Assembly (NCBI GenBank): GCA_026391515.1
Contig: JAPLEC010000457.1
Coordinates: 1-59,724, forward strand
DNA: 59,724 bases
DNA from: Bacteroidia bacterium
GTDB taxonomy: Bacteria; Bacteroidota; Bacteroidia; Bacteroidales; VadinHA17
Direction: 5' to 3'
The number at the start of each line of letters is the position of its first letter. Within the stretch, counting starts at the first letter, position 1. A program made the position numbers and the translations under genes. The notes below the pieces were generated by a model. The model was not told the DNA's origin, ran no database searches, and was given only the letters and a program-made list of their open reading frames with translations. Shown here piece after piece: positions 1 through 8,126 of this stretch.

Positions 1-674
1 TTAATACTTCCTTCAAGCTGTTCTTTTGCATCATCGGGGAAAGGTTTTCCAAGAACGTCTTTTATCTTCTTCTTAGATTCTTCCGAGAGGAATATTAATT
101 CCTGTGCATTTATTTCAGTATCAGATTTATATCCTTTTTTATGTTTGAATTCATTAAGCATTTCATCAAGCTGTTTACGGATACCTTTTCCTTCACCAAG
201 ATCAATACCTTCAGCTTTTTCCATAACAACATCAGCATACATCATAATAAGCCTGCGGTAAGAATCCCATACAAACCTTGGATTTTTAGTCTTTTTAAGA
301 AATCCGGGTATAGTTGTTGAACAGAGTCCTATATTAAGCACTGTATCCATCATTCCTGGCATCGATTTGCGTGCACCGGAGCGGCATGAAACAAGAAGTG
401 CATTTTCCGGATCGCCATAATTCATTTTCATCGTTTCTTCAGTCAGTTTCATTGCTGCCCAGACTTCCGGCATCAGGTCGGGATGAAGAGTACAGTTGTT
501 CTGGTAATATTCTGTGCAAGCCTCGGTGGTAATAGTGAAACCTGCAGGAACAGGCAGGCCTAAGAGGCACATTTCTGCCAGATTAGCTCCTTTACCTCCG
601 AGAAGGTTCTTCATATCAGCTTTACCCTCGGCAGTTTTCTTGCCAAAGGAGTATACTCTTTTTATTTTTGACAT
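1..674 (-). CDS. ppdK: Pyruvate, phosphate dikinase, N-terminal part (cut by window edge)
   Basis: Translating the minus strand from the ATG at 674-672 gives about 224 residues beginning MSKIKRVYSFGKKTAEGKAD and running off the left edge with no stop. The N-terminal motif GGKGANLAEM, then PVPAGFTITTEAC and SGARKSMPGMMDTVLNIG, are those of the ATP-grasp nucleotide-binding domain of PPDK. The full enzyme (about 900 residues) interconverts pyruvate, ATP and phosphate with PEP, AMP and pyrophosphate in the cytoplasm; the phosphohistidine and PEP-binding domains would lie outside the window. The family call is firm. Whether it runs toward PEP or pyruvate cannot be told here, but a pyruvate kinase gene lies 1.6 kb away. 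Confidence 0.95.
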   Translation of the reverse strand, partial: MSKIKRVYSFGKKTAEGKADMKNLLGGKGANLAEMCLLGLPVPAGFTITTEACTEYYQNNCTLHPDLMPEVWAAMKLTEETMKMNYGDPENALLVSCRSGARKSMPGMMDTVLNIGLCSTTIPGFLKKTKNPRFVWDSYRRLIMMYADVVMEKAEGIDLGEGKGIRKQLDEMLNEFKHKKGYKSDTEINAQELIFLSEESKKKIKDVLGKPFPDDAKEQLEGSI

Positions 675-773
675 AATATTATGGTTTTGAAATAGTTAAT
701 TATTGATTTTTCGAAATAGGTTGCAAAGTTAATACAAAAATTGAATTTCTAAAATGGTGCAGAACACACTATT

Positions 774-1673
774 TTAAGCACGGGGATGGAACATAATGAG
801 GGTGTCGCGCAAAAAGCTCCTGTCGATATGGGTATAGATTTCAGTCGTGAGAATTGATTCATGGCCGAGCATTTCCTGAACTGCCCTTAGATCGGCTCCG
901 CCTTCAATCAGATGTGTTGCAAATGAGTGGCGGAAAGTATGCGGACTGATTTTTTTCCTGATGCCGGCTTTTGCAGCTAAGTCTTTTATAATAGTGAATA
1001 TCATTGCTCTTGTCAGCCTCCTGCCTCTGCGATTCAAAAACATGATGTTCTGATCATATATTACAGGAAGCCTGTTCCTATCAGGCTTATAATTATCAAT
1101 TTCTTTCAGTGCTTTATTGCTGATCGGGACTAGCCTCTGCTTATTCCCTTTCCCGGTCACAGTCACAAATCCTTCACCATAATGGATGTCAGTAATCCTG
1201 AGATTCACAAGCTCCGAGACACGCAAGCCGCAACCATAGAGTGTTTCAATTATAGCCTTATTTCTGTGTCCTTCTGGTCTGCTCAGGTCTATTACCTTTA
1301 TCATGGAGTCAATCTCGTTGACAGAGAGAACTTCAGGGAGCTTGAATCCTATCTTTGGCGATTCAATAAGTGAAGCAGGATTTTCTGAAATTTCTTCCTC
1401 AATAAGCAAAAACCTGAAGAATGCCCTTATCCCTGAAATAATCCTTGATTGGGTTCTTGTGTTCTGATTATCAGCACCAAACCATGCCAGAAATTCCTTA
1501 AGATTCTGGTATGTCACACCCGTTGGGGATTTATTGATTCCATTTTCAACAAAGAATTTTTCAAGCTTGAGAACATCATCCTTATATGCTTCGATACTGT
1601 TCTCAGATAACGATTTCTCAAGCCTGAGATATGTTTCAAAATCCTTTATTGCCTGTTTCCACGATAGGCTCAT
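774..1673 (-). CDS. xerD: Tyrosine recombinase XerC/XerD type
   Basis: The 299-residue protein has an N-terminal SAM-like DNA-binding domain (about 1-100) and a C-terminal catalytic domain. All catalytic residues of the tyrosine recombinase family can be seen: R151 (GLRVSEL), K175 (TGKGNKQR), H245 and R248 (HTFRH), H271 (LGHESILTTEIYTH) and the nucleophile Y280. Length and motif spacing match the housekeeping XerC/XerD enzymes that resolve chromosome dimers at dif, rather than longer phage or transposon integrases. It stands alone between ppdK and aroQ with no phage or integron gene nearby, which favours the housekeeping role. XerD is preferred over XerC by general resemblance only. Confidence 0.9.
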   Translation of the reverse strand: MSLSWKQAIKDFETYLRLEKSLSENSIEAYKDDVLKLEKFFVENGINKSPTGVTYQNLKEFLAWFGADNQNTRTQSRIISGIRAFFRFLLIEEEISENPASLIESPKIGFKLPEVLSVNEIDSMIKVIDLSRPEGHRNKAIIETLYGCGLRVSELVNLRITDIHYGEGFVTVTGKGNKQRLVPISNKALKEIDNYKPDRNRLPVIYDQNIMFLNRRGRRLTRAMIFTIIKDLAAKAGIRKKISPHTFRHSFATHLIEGGADLRAVQEMLGHESILTTEIYTHIDRSFLRDTLIMFHPRA

Positions 1674-1689
1674 AATTATCAGTTTAATC

Positions 1690-1796
1690 CCTTAGTGCTC
1701 TTCGCGATTTTCCTTTGTGCTCTTCGTGGTTAAGTTTTTTTAACCACAAAGGACACAATCCCGAGTACTCGGGATTACAAAGTAACACAAAGGCAG
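1690..1796. repeat. Dispersed palindromic intergenic repeat, copy 1
   Basis: The gap upstream of aroQ contains variants of a CTTTGTGNTCTTCGTGGTTAA theme facing each other, around the palindrome CCCGAGTACTCGGG at 1760-1773. The 34 bases at 1740-1773 equal the reverse complement of 23990-24023. It is non-coding. Confidence 0.8.
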
Positions 1797-1862
1797 GATA
1801 CCTTTTTATTTCAAATGGATAATTATTTTACCTACTTTTACCATTTATAATTATTACCTGAA

Positions 1863-2291
1863 ATGAAGATTAGCATTATAAATGGTCCTAACCTTAATCT
1901 TCTTGGGAAGCGTGAACCTGAAAAATACGGAAACCAGTCCTTCGATGATTACCTCTTAATATTAAAGGCAAAATATCCGGAGATTAATTTTGAGTATTTC
2001 CAATCAAACGTTGAAGGTGAACTGATAAATGAAATCCATAAGAAGGGCTTCGCATCTGATGGCATTATACTTAATGCAGGCGGATATACACATACTTCCG
2101 TTGCAATTGCTGATGCCATTGCATCAATCAAAGCTCCTGTAATTGAGGTACATATAACAAATATTGCAGCCCGCGAAGAATTCCGGCATATCAGCCTGAT
2201 AGCTCATAGCTGTACTGGTTCAATTTCAGGTTTCGGACTCGACAGCTACAGACTGGCAGTTGAGGCAATTACAGGGAAATACAAGAATTAA
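1863..2291 (+). CDS. aroQ: 3-dehydroquinate dehydratase, type II
   Basis: The 142-residue protein begins MKISIINGPNLNLLGKREP, the signature of the type II dehydroquinase, which dehydrates 3-dehydroquinate to 3-dehydroshikimate in the shikimate pathway. The active-site loop (REPEKYG) and GGYTHTSVAIADA are present, and length matches the dodecameric family (about 145). The start is the first ATG, with no strong Shine-Dalgarno. pyk begins 10 bases after the stop, so the two are probably cotranscribed. aroB and aroC lie 10 kb away rather than in one operon. Upstream is a palindromic repeat; an imperfect -7 box (TACTTTTA) lies before the gene. Confidence 0.97.
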   Translation: MKISIINGPNLNLLGKREPEKYGNQSFDDYLLILKAKYPEINFEYFQSNVEGELINEIHKKGFASDGIILNAGGYTHTSVAIADAIASIKAPVIEVHITNIAAREEFRHISLIAHSCTGSISGFGLDSYRLAVEAITGKYKN

Positions 2292-2301
2292 ACAAAGAAA
2301 G

Positions 2302-3738
2302 ATGGTCAGGAAAAGAACAAAGATTGTCGCTACTTTATCAGATAAAAACTGTGAACCTGGTTTCATTGAACAGCTTTATGATGAAGGTATGGATGTGGTC
2401 AGGATTAATTCTGCCCATCTGGATATTGAGGGAGCTCTGCGTATAATCAGGAACGTCCGAAAAGTTTCCGACAAAATAGCAATCCTTGTCGATACAAAGG
2501 GACCGGAGATCCGTACAACTGTTTGTGATTCCCCTATCGCTGTCAAAAAAGGAAAATCCTATCGTATGACAGGTGATCCAGCGAAAAAATCGACAGCTGA
2601 ATCAATCAATGTAAGCCTGAAAACCTTTGCTAAAGAGATTCCTCTGGGATCACAGATCATGATAGATGATGGAGAAATTGAACTGAAAGTGCTGCGAAAA
2701 GAAGGAAACACTCTTGTATGCAAAGCTGACAATGATGGTTTAATTGGTTCAAGAAAAAGTGTAAATATCCCCGGTGTAAAAATAGACCTGCCTTCAGTCA
2801 CAGAACGAGATAAGCAATTTCTTGAAATGGCTGCAAAAAATGAGGTCGATTTCATCGCACACTCATTTGTAAGGTCAAAACAGGATGTTCTTGATGTTCA
2901 AGCTGTTCTGGACAAATATAATAGTGATATCAAGATCATTGCCAAGATTGAAAACGAGGAGGGCGTTGAAAATATTGCTGATATTCTGGATGTCGTTTAC
3001 GGGATAATGGTTGCCAGAGGAGATCTTGCAATCGAGATTCCTTATGAGAAAATTCCTCCTATTCAGAAGATGATAATTTCAAGATGTATCTACTGCAGAA
3101 AGCCGGTGATTGTTGCAACGCAGATGCTTCATTCCATGATAACCAATCCCCGCCCGACAAGAGCTGAAGTAAGTGATATAGCCAGTGCAATATATTCGCA
3201 AACCGATGCAATAATGCTGAGCGGCGAGACTGCCAATGGCAAATATCCGGTTGAAGCAGTTAAAACAATGACTAAAGTCGCCCTGGAAGTCGAAAATAAC
3301 AAAGAAAAATTTCTTGAGACTCCTTATCTGAATGTCACCGGCGAAATATCTGCGTATCTGGCAAAAGTAGCTGTAAAAACATCCTTAAGAATAGCTGCTA
3401 AAGGAATTATCGCAGATACGGTAAGAGGGAGGACAATCAGGGATATGGCTTCATTCAGAGGATTTAATCTTATCATGGCACAATGTTATTCTGAAAGGAC
3501 CATGAGAGAGCTGGCACTCTCATACGGGGTATATGCAAGCTTTCAGGAGCGGAGAAATTCTATTAATGAGTTTATCCATATCGCATTGAAAAACCTTACC
3601 AAGGCACACGATCTTAAAGGGAATGATATTATTGTTGTGCTTGCCGGAAATTTCTCAGGAGGATCCGGCTTCTCATTTATTGAAGTAGGTACAGTGCAGT
3701 ATCTGAAAGACCGTATCAGCATAAAAGATGACCATTAA
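2302..3738 (+). CDS. pyk: Pyruvate kinase
   Basis: The protein transfers phosphate from PEP to ADP, giving pyruvate and ATP in glycolysis. Family motifs visible are RTKIVATLSD at the N-terminus, VDTKGPEIRT, IAKIENEEGVEN, MVARGDLAIEIP and ATQMLHSMITNPRPTRAEVSD, with LSGETANGKYP after it. A longer reading frame opens at 2260 inside aroQ, but the family start MVRKRTKIVATL at 2302, preceded by AAAGAAAG, is preferred and gives 478 residues, the usual size. It follows aroQ by 10 bases. Together with the PPDK gene at the left edge it puts both enzymes of the PEP-pyruvate step close together. Confidence 0.97.
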   Translation: MVRKRTKIVATLSDKNCEPGFIEQLYDEGMDVVRINSAHLDIEGALRIIRNVRKVSDKIAILVDTKGPEIRTTVCDSPIAVKKGKSYRMTGDPAKKSTAESINVSLKTFAKEIPLGSQIMIDDGEIELKVLRKEGNTLVCKADNDGLIGSRKSVNIPGVKIDLPSVTERDKQFLEMAAKNEVDFIAHSFVRSKQDVLDVQAVLDKYNSDIKIIAKIENEEGVENIADILDVVYGIMVARGDLAIEIPYEKIPPIQKMIISRCIYCRKPVIVATQMLHSMITNPRPTRAEVSDIASAIYSQTDAIMLSGETANGKYPVEAVKTMTKVALEVENNKEKFLETPYLNVTGEISAYLAKVAVKTSLRIAAKGIIADTVRGRTIRDMASFRGFNLIMAQCYSERTMRELALSYGVYASFQERRNSINEFIHIALKNLTKAHDLKGNDIIVVLAGNFSGGSGFSFIEVGTVQYLKDRISIKDDH

Positions 3739-3784
3739 TTGGTCTGATTTTTGCGGATCTATTTTAGCCTGAAACTGTTGAAAA

Positions 3785-4267
3785 ATGTTAAAAACCCTGA
3801 TTCTTTCAATAGTGCTTCTGTTTCACCCGGTTCATGTTTCACTGACAAGCATTGACCATGTTCCCGGAACTGATTCCCTGAAGGTTTTTGTAAAGATGTT
3901 CTATGACGATTTTCTGCTTGATTATAAGTTATTTGACGGTGAAAATGAATCGGTAAAAAAAATGACTACGGGTCAGCTGTTCCCGGCCGAACTTATGAAT
4001 AAATATCTTGATAAAAAAGTTAATATATCTATGAACAATAAACAGCTGAGAGGGAAGTTATTAAATCTGACACTTGAAGATAATGAAATCAGCATGAACC
4101 TTGTGTACAAGTCGGATAAAAGACCGAAGACTATCTCTGTAAAAAATATGATCATGACAGGGTTATATAATGATCAGGCAAATATGACTTTGATCAGGGT
4201 AGATGATTTTGAAGAAGGAATCAAGCTGACTCCTGAGCAAACAGAACAAACTTTTAATTTGAAATAA
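3785..4267 (+). CDS. DUF6702-like exported protein
   Basis: This 160-residue protein begins with a hydrophobic segment ending around HPVHVSLTSIDHVPGTDSLKVFVKMF. The H-P-x-x-V-S-x-T-x-I-x-x start after a signal peptide, followed by a short all-beta stretch, resembles the Bacteroidota family DUF6702; I am fairly but not fully sure of that assignment. It is probably exported to the periplasm, and its function is unknown. It lies between pyk and a T9SS cargo gene (gap of 24 bases to the next gene), so it may be cotranscribed with the cargo protein. No catalytic motif was recognised. Confidence 0.7.
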   Translation: MLKTLILSIVLLFHPVHVSLTSIDHVPGTDSLKVFVKMFYDDFLLDYKLFDGENESVKKMTTGQLFPAELMNKYLDKKVNISMNNKQLRGKLLNLTLEDNEISMNLVYKSDKRPKTISVKNMIMTGLYNDQANMTLIRVDDFEEGIKLTPEQTEQTFNLK

Positions 4268-4291
4268 ATTCAGGTAACAGGGGATAATGAA

Positions 4292-6871
4292 ATGAAAAGA
4301 TTTTTAGTGCTTGTGCTTTTTATTCTGAATTTTTCTATTCTTTCAGCAACGCATAACAGGGCAGGCGAAATAACATATATCCAGTTATCAGACCTTACCT
4401 ACGAGATCACCATAACAACATTCACCTATACATTAAGTTATGCTGACAGACCCCAGCTGGATGTTCACTGGGGCGATAATTCCGTTTCAACGGCACCAAG
4501 GATAAGCAAGGTTACCCTCCCTAATTATTACAGAAGAAATATCTATAAAATCGTCCACACATTTCCGGGTCCGGGCATTTATAGAATTGTAGTTCAGGAT
4601 CCGAACAGGAATTATGGTGTAAGAAACATACCTAACTCCGTAAACGTGGTGTTCTCAATTTCAACAACTCTGATTGTTAATCCGGCAATGGGATTTAATA
4701 ATACACCTGTACTTCTCAATCCTCCTTATGATAAAGCTGCATTAGGATATATTTTCATTCATAATCCGGCTGCTTATGACCCTGATGGTGACAGTCTTTC
4801 ATATGCACTTACAGTCTGCACACGTGAAGACGGAAGACCAATTGTAGGTTATACTCTGCCACCTGCTACTCATTATATTCGTGTCGATTCTGTCTCAGGC
4901 GACCTGATATGGAATACCCCTGCAGATACAGGTAAATATAATGTTGCCATGGAGATTCAGGAGTGGAGAAATAACAAAAAAATCGGAACCGTTGTGCGTG
5001 ATATGCAGATTGAGGTTTTTAGAACAAATAATAAACCTCCCGTAAACCTTGTACCAAACGATACATGTATAGTAGTTGGAGATAGTATCACTTTTGAAGT
5101 TTCTGCTACTGATGCAAATAATGATCGGATATCCCTGAAAGCAACATCAGGCGTCTTTAGTCTCTCATGTCCGGCAAAATTCTCCGGTATCGATTCATTG
5201 CCTGGAATATCCCATTCAAAATTCAGATGGAAACCTTGCTATGAGGTTGTGAGGAATCAACCTTATAATGTTATTTTCAAATCGGATGATGATAATGAAG
5301 ATATCAAGCTCTCAGATATTGATAATATGGCTATCAAAGTGCTTGGTCCTTCGCCATCTCTTAACAGTGCTATAGCAATTGGTAAGTCTATAAGACTGGG
5401 ATGGAATAATTATGGAACAACAGCAATTTCAGGATTTAGTATTTACAGAAGAGAAGGCATGCAGGATTTCATAATCGATTCCTGTACATCAGGAGTGCCT
5501 GCCTCCACCGGATTTGTCAAAGTAGGATATATCGCTGGCAGTTCAACAGTCTCATTTACAGATACTGATAATGGTCAGGGTCTTCAGTTTGGTAAGAAAT
5601 ATTATTACAGAATTTGTGCTGTTTTCAAGAACGGAACTGAAAGTAAACCATCAAATGAAATTCCCTCCATTCTGGTGTCCGGAATCCCGGTAATTAGAAA
5701 TGTTAGTGTCAGCACTACTGACGCAGTTAACGGCTCTATTTACCTTGCGTGGCAAAAGCTGGCTGACTCCATCAGCCCCCCGTATGAATATCATATATAC
5801 AGAGCACAGGGAGTCGCAGGAACACAATATTCTCTTGTAAAATCATGGACCACAAGCGATAAGAATGATACTGTTTATAATGATAATTCAATAAATACAC
5901 TCGATTACGGATATATTTATAGCATCTCGTTAAGGAGCAATGATACTATAGTTGGCGATTCTTCATTTGCATCGTCAGTCTTTATTACATTAAGCCCCGG
6001 AGATGAAAAAATAAGGTTTATGTTTAACCATAATGATCCATGGATAAATACAAAATATGAAATCTGGAGGTATAATGATGCCATGACTGACTCTGTACTA
6101 ATCGATTCAACCGACCAGATAACATATATAGACGAGGGACTGGAGAATGGCAAGAATTATTGCTACTTCGTGAGATCAACCGGAGGTTACAGTGACCTTA
6201 GTTTGCCCCAGAACCTCGTTAATTCATCCCAGAATGCCTGCTCCACGCCCGTGGATAATGAGCCACCCTGCGTACCTGATATAAACGTTACAAGTCAATG
6301 CCAGGAGATGTCAAATACAGTTACCTGGGAAAAAGCTGATACCGATTGTTTTAACGATATAGCAGGTTATAAAATCTATTACAAGGAGCTTTATGATGAA
6401 AATCTAAGTCTCATACATATAGTAAATAGCAGGGATAGTTTAGTTTATGTACATAATGGACTAAAGATCATCGCCGGATGCTATGCAGTTTCGGCTTTCG
6501 ACTCATTAGGTAACGAAAGTGATAAATCAGTGATGGTGTGCGTTGATTCCTGCAACTTCTTTGAGATACCTAATGTATTTACGCCAAACAACGACGGGAA
6601 AAATGATAAGCTCGTTGCTAAAGCTTCGGGGCTTGTGGAAAAAATTGATTTTAAGCTGTATAACCGTAATGGCTTATTGCTGTTCAATACTGAAAATCCA
6701 AAGATAGAGTGGGATGGAACCTACAAAGGAAGAATCGTTTCTCCCGGAGTATATTTCTATCAGTGCGATGTTTATGAGAGACGGATTACAGGTCTGGAGC
6801 TTTTCCATCTTTCAGGCTTTGTCCACATTTATACCGATGAGTCAAAGGTCGTAGCAGTGCCAACAAAATGA
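4292..6871 (+). CDS. Secreted multi-domain protein with T9SS type B C-terminal domain
   Basis: The 859-residue protein has a signal peptide (about 1-19, cleaved near SATHNRAGEI), a beta-rich N-terminal region, fibronectin-III-like repeats from about 350 to 750 (patterns such as YYYRICAVFKNGTES and YCYFVRSTGG), and a C-terminal 100-residue domain beginning near IPNVFTPNNDGKNDK and containing KLYNRNGLLLF and WDGTYKGR. That last domain is the gliding-motility-associated (CHU_C) type B sorting signal. By family knowledge it directs export through the type IX secretion system to the cell surface or medium. The N-terminal HNRAGEITY motif is common in such surface proteins. No enzyme domain is apparent, so an adhesin or structural role is likely. 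The following TPR gene is 10 bases away. Confidence 0.88.
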   Translation: MKRFLVLVLFILNFSILSATHNRAGEITYIQLSDLTYEITITTFTYTLSYADRPQLDVHWGDNSVSTAPRISKVTLPNYYRRNIYKIVHTFPGPGIYRIVVQDPNRNYGVRNIPNSVNVVFSISTTLIVNPAMGFNNTPVLLNPPYDKAALGYIFIHNPAAYDPDGDSLSYALTVCTREDGRPIVGYTLPPATHYIRVDSVSGDLIWNTPADTGKYNVAMEIQEWRNNKKIGTVVRDMQIEVFRTNNKPPVNLVPNDTCIVVGDSITFEVSATDANNDRISLKATSGVFSLSCPAKFSGIDSLPGISHSKFRWKPCYEVVRNQPYNVIFKSDDDNEDIKLSDIDNMAIKVLGPSPSLNSAIAIGKSIRLGWNNYGTTAISGFSIYRREGMQDFIIDSCTSGVPASTGFVKVGYIAGSSTVSFTDTDNGQGLQFGKKYYYRICAVFKNGTESKPSNEIPSILVSGIPVIRNVSVSTTDAVNGSIYLAWQKLADSISPPYEYHIYRAQGVAGTQYSLVKSWTTSDKNDTVYNDNSINTLDYGYIYSISLRSNDTIVGDSSFASSVFITLSPGDEKIRFMFNHNDPWINTKYEIWRYNDAMTDSVLIDSTDQITYIDEGLENGKNYCYFVRSTGGYSDLSLPQNLVNSSQNACSTPVDNEPPCVPDINVTSQCQEMSNTVTWEKADTDCFNDIAGYKIYYKELYDENLSLIHIVNSRDSLVYVHNGLKIIAGCYAVSAFDSLGNESDKSVMVCVDSCNFFEIPNVFTPNNDGKNDKLVAKASGLVEKIDFKLYNRNGLLLFNTENPKIEWDGTYKGRIVSPGVYFYQCDVYERRITGLELFHLSGFVHIYTDESKVVAVPTK

Positions 6872-6881
6872 TTAAGAAAAA

Positions 6882-8090
6882 ATGTTGATGAGGAAGATTT
6901 TAATATTGTTTTCAGCTTTATTGCTTTCCGGAGCTGTTTCCGGACAGCAGGGGTATGACTGTTTGCTTAAGGCCAGAGCTCTGAAAGAATCAGGAAAGAC
7001 TGATAATGCTATTGATATTCTCTCGGCTGAATTACAAAACAATAAGGATAGCAGATTATTTATCGAACGAGCTGAAGCATATGCAATTAAAAGAGACTAT
7101 TCAAATGCTATTGCTGATTATAATGCAGCAAACAGCATATCTCATGAATCGGCCGAATATGGTCTGGCAAAGGTTTATGCAATGAAAGGAGACGCAGCCA
7201 CTTCTCTGTATCATCTTGAGATGAACCTGAAATCGCCCTTTAAGAAAAGTGAAAAAGATATTATGCTCGATCCGGTTTTCAGCAAAATTGAAAACAGACC
7301 TGAATGGCGTCAATTTTGGAAAAATGAATGGTTTTCAGTTTTTGATAAAAGCATTGCAGAGATTGAATATTATCTTTCAGCAGGAAAAAATAATGAGGCT
7401 GCATCTATACTGTCAGAGCTTAAGAAAAATTACCCGGGAAGCGAATCAGTATCGTATGCCGATGCATTACTGAATCTTTCAGCAGGCAAGTACGGCGAAG
7501 CAGTTAAGTCATTATCAGATTTGTTGACCATAAATCCTGATAATGAGAAGTATCTGAGAACATTAGCCAAAGCACAGACAGGTGCTTCAAACCCGGCGGG
7601 TGCATCTGTTACCTACTCAAAGCTGATAAGCATGGAGATACCTGATGCTGATCTGCTTCTGCTCAGGGCAGAATGTTACAAAAAGACAGGGGAGACATCC
7701 AGAGCTATATCTGATATTGCAGAATATCTTTCATACTATCCGGAAAACAAAATTGCTTTAAGTCTGGCAGGAAAAATGGAAGCAGCATCAGGTAATAACC
7801 TGAAAGCTCTTGAATATTTTTCTAAAAACCTGAAGCTTCATCCAAACGATCCTGAATGTTATGTCGATCGTGCAAATTCATATTTTTTATCTAAATCATG
7901 GGAATGGGCCATTAAAGATTACAGCATGTCGCTCGACCTGGCGCCCGGTAATTCAGATGTATGGCTGAATAAAGGCATTGCACTGGTTAACACCGGGAAA
8001 ATTGATGACGCCTGTCACGATTTCAAACAATCGTCAGCACTGGGAAATAAAAAGGCAACTGATTATATCAGCAGGTACTGTATAAAATGA
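6882..8090 (+). CDS. Exported tetratricopeptide-repeat protein
   Basis: The 402-residue protein has a signal peptide (about 1-22, ending in SGAVSGQQ) and then TPR-like helix pairs over nearly its whole length: for example SGKTDNAIDILSAELQNN, KKTGETSRAISDIAEYLSYY and FLSKSWEWAIKDYSMSLDLA. TPR arrays are protein-binding scaffolds; no catalytic domain is visible. Two start codons are possible, at 6882 and at the third residue (6888). It follows the T9SS cargo gene by 10 bases and is probably in the same operon, which suggests, by inference only, a periplasmic partner for the cargo or its export. It converges on the histidine kinase gene. Confidence 0.85.
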   Translation: MLMRKILILFSALLLSGAVSGQQGYDCLLKARALKESGKTDNAIDILSAELQNNKDSRLFIERAEAYAIKRDYSNAIADYNAANSISHESAEYGLAKVYAMKGDAATSLYHLEMNLKSPFKKSEKDIMLDPVFSKIENRPEWRQFWKNEWFSVFDKSIAEIEYYLSAGKNNEAASILSELKKNYPGSESVSYADALLNLSAGKYGEAVKSLSDLLTINPDNEKYLRTLAKAQTGASNPAGASVTYSKLISMEIPDADLLLLRAECYKKTGETSRAISDIAEYLSYYPENKIALSLAGKMEAASGNNLKALEYFSKNLKLHPNDPECYVDRANSYFLSKSWEWAIKDYSMSLDLAPGNSDVWLNKGIALVNTGKIDDACHDFKQSSALGNKKATDYISRYCIK

Positions 8091-8126
8091 TTGCCGGCTA
8101 CCGGCAACCGGTTACCGGTTACCGGA
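8091..8126. repeat. Short CCGGTTACC tandem/inverted repeat at a convergent gene end
   Basis: Between the TPR stop and the kinase stop the sequence cycles through GCCGGCTACCGGCAACCGG and ACCGGTTACCGG units, with internal palindromes such as AACCGGTT. It supplies the last codon and stop of the kinase gene. It could fold on either transcript as a bidirectional terminator, but no T-tract follows. Confidence 0.55.

Noticed and set aside
2260..2301. Extended N-terminus for pyruvate kinase starting inside aroQ
   Set aside because: The 14 extra residues do not fit the family, and the start at 2302 is preceded by an AAAGAAAG stretch.
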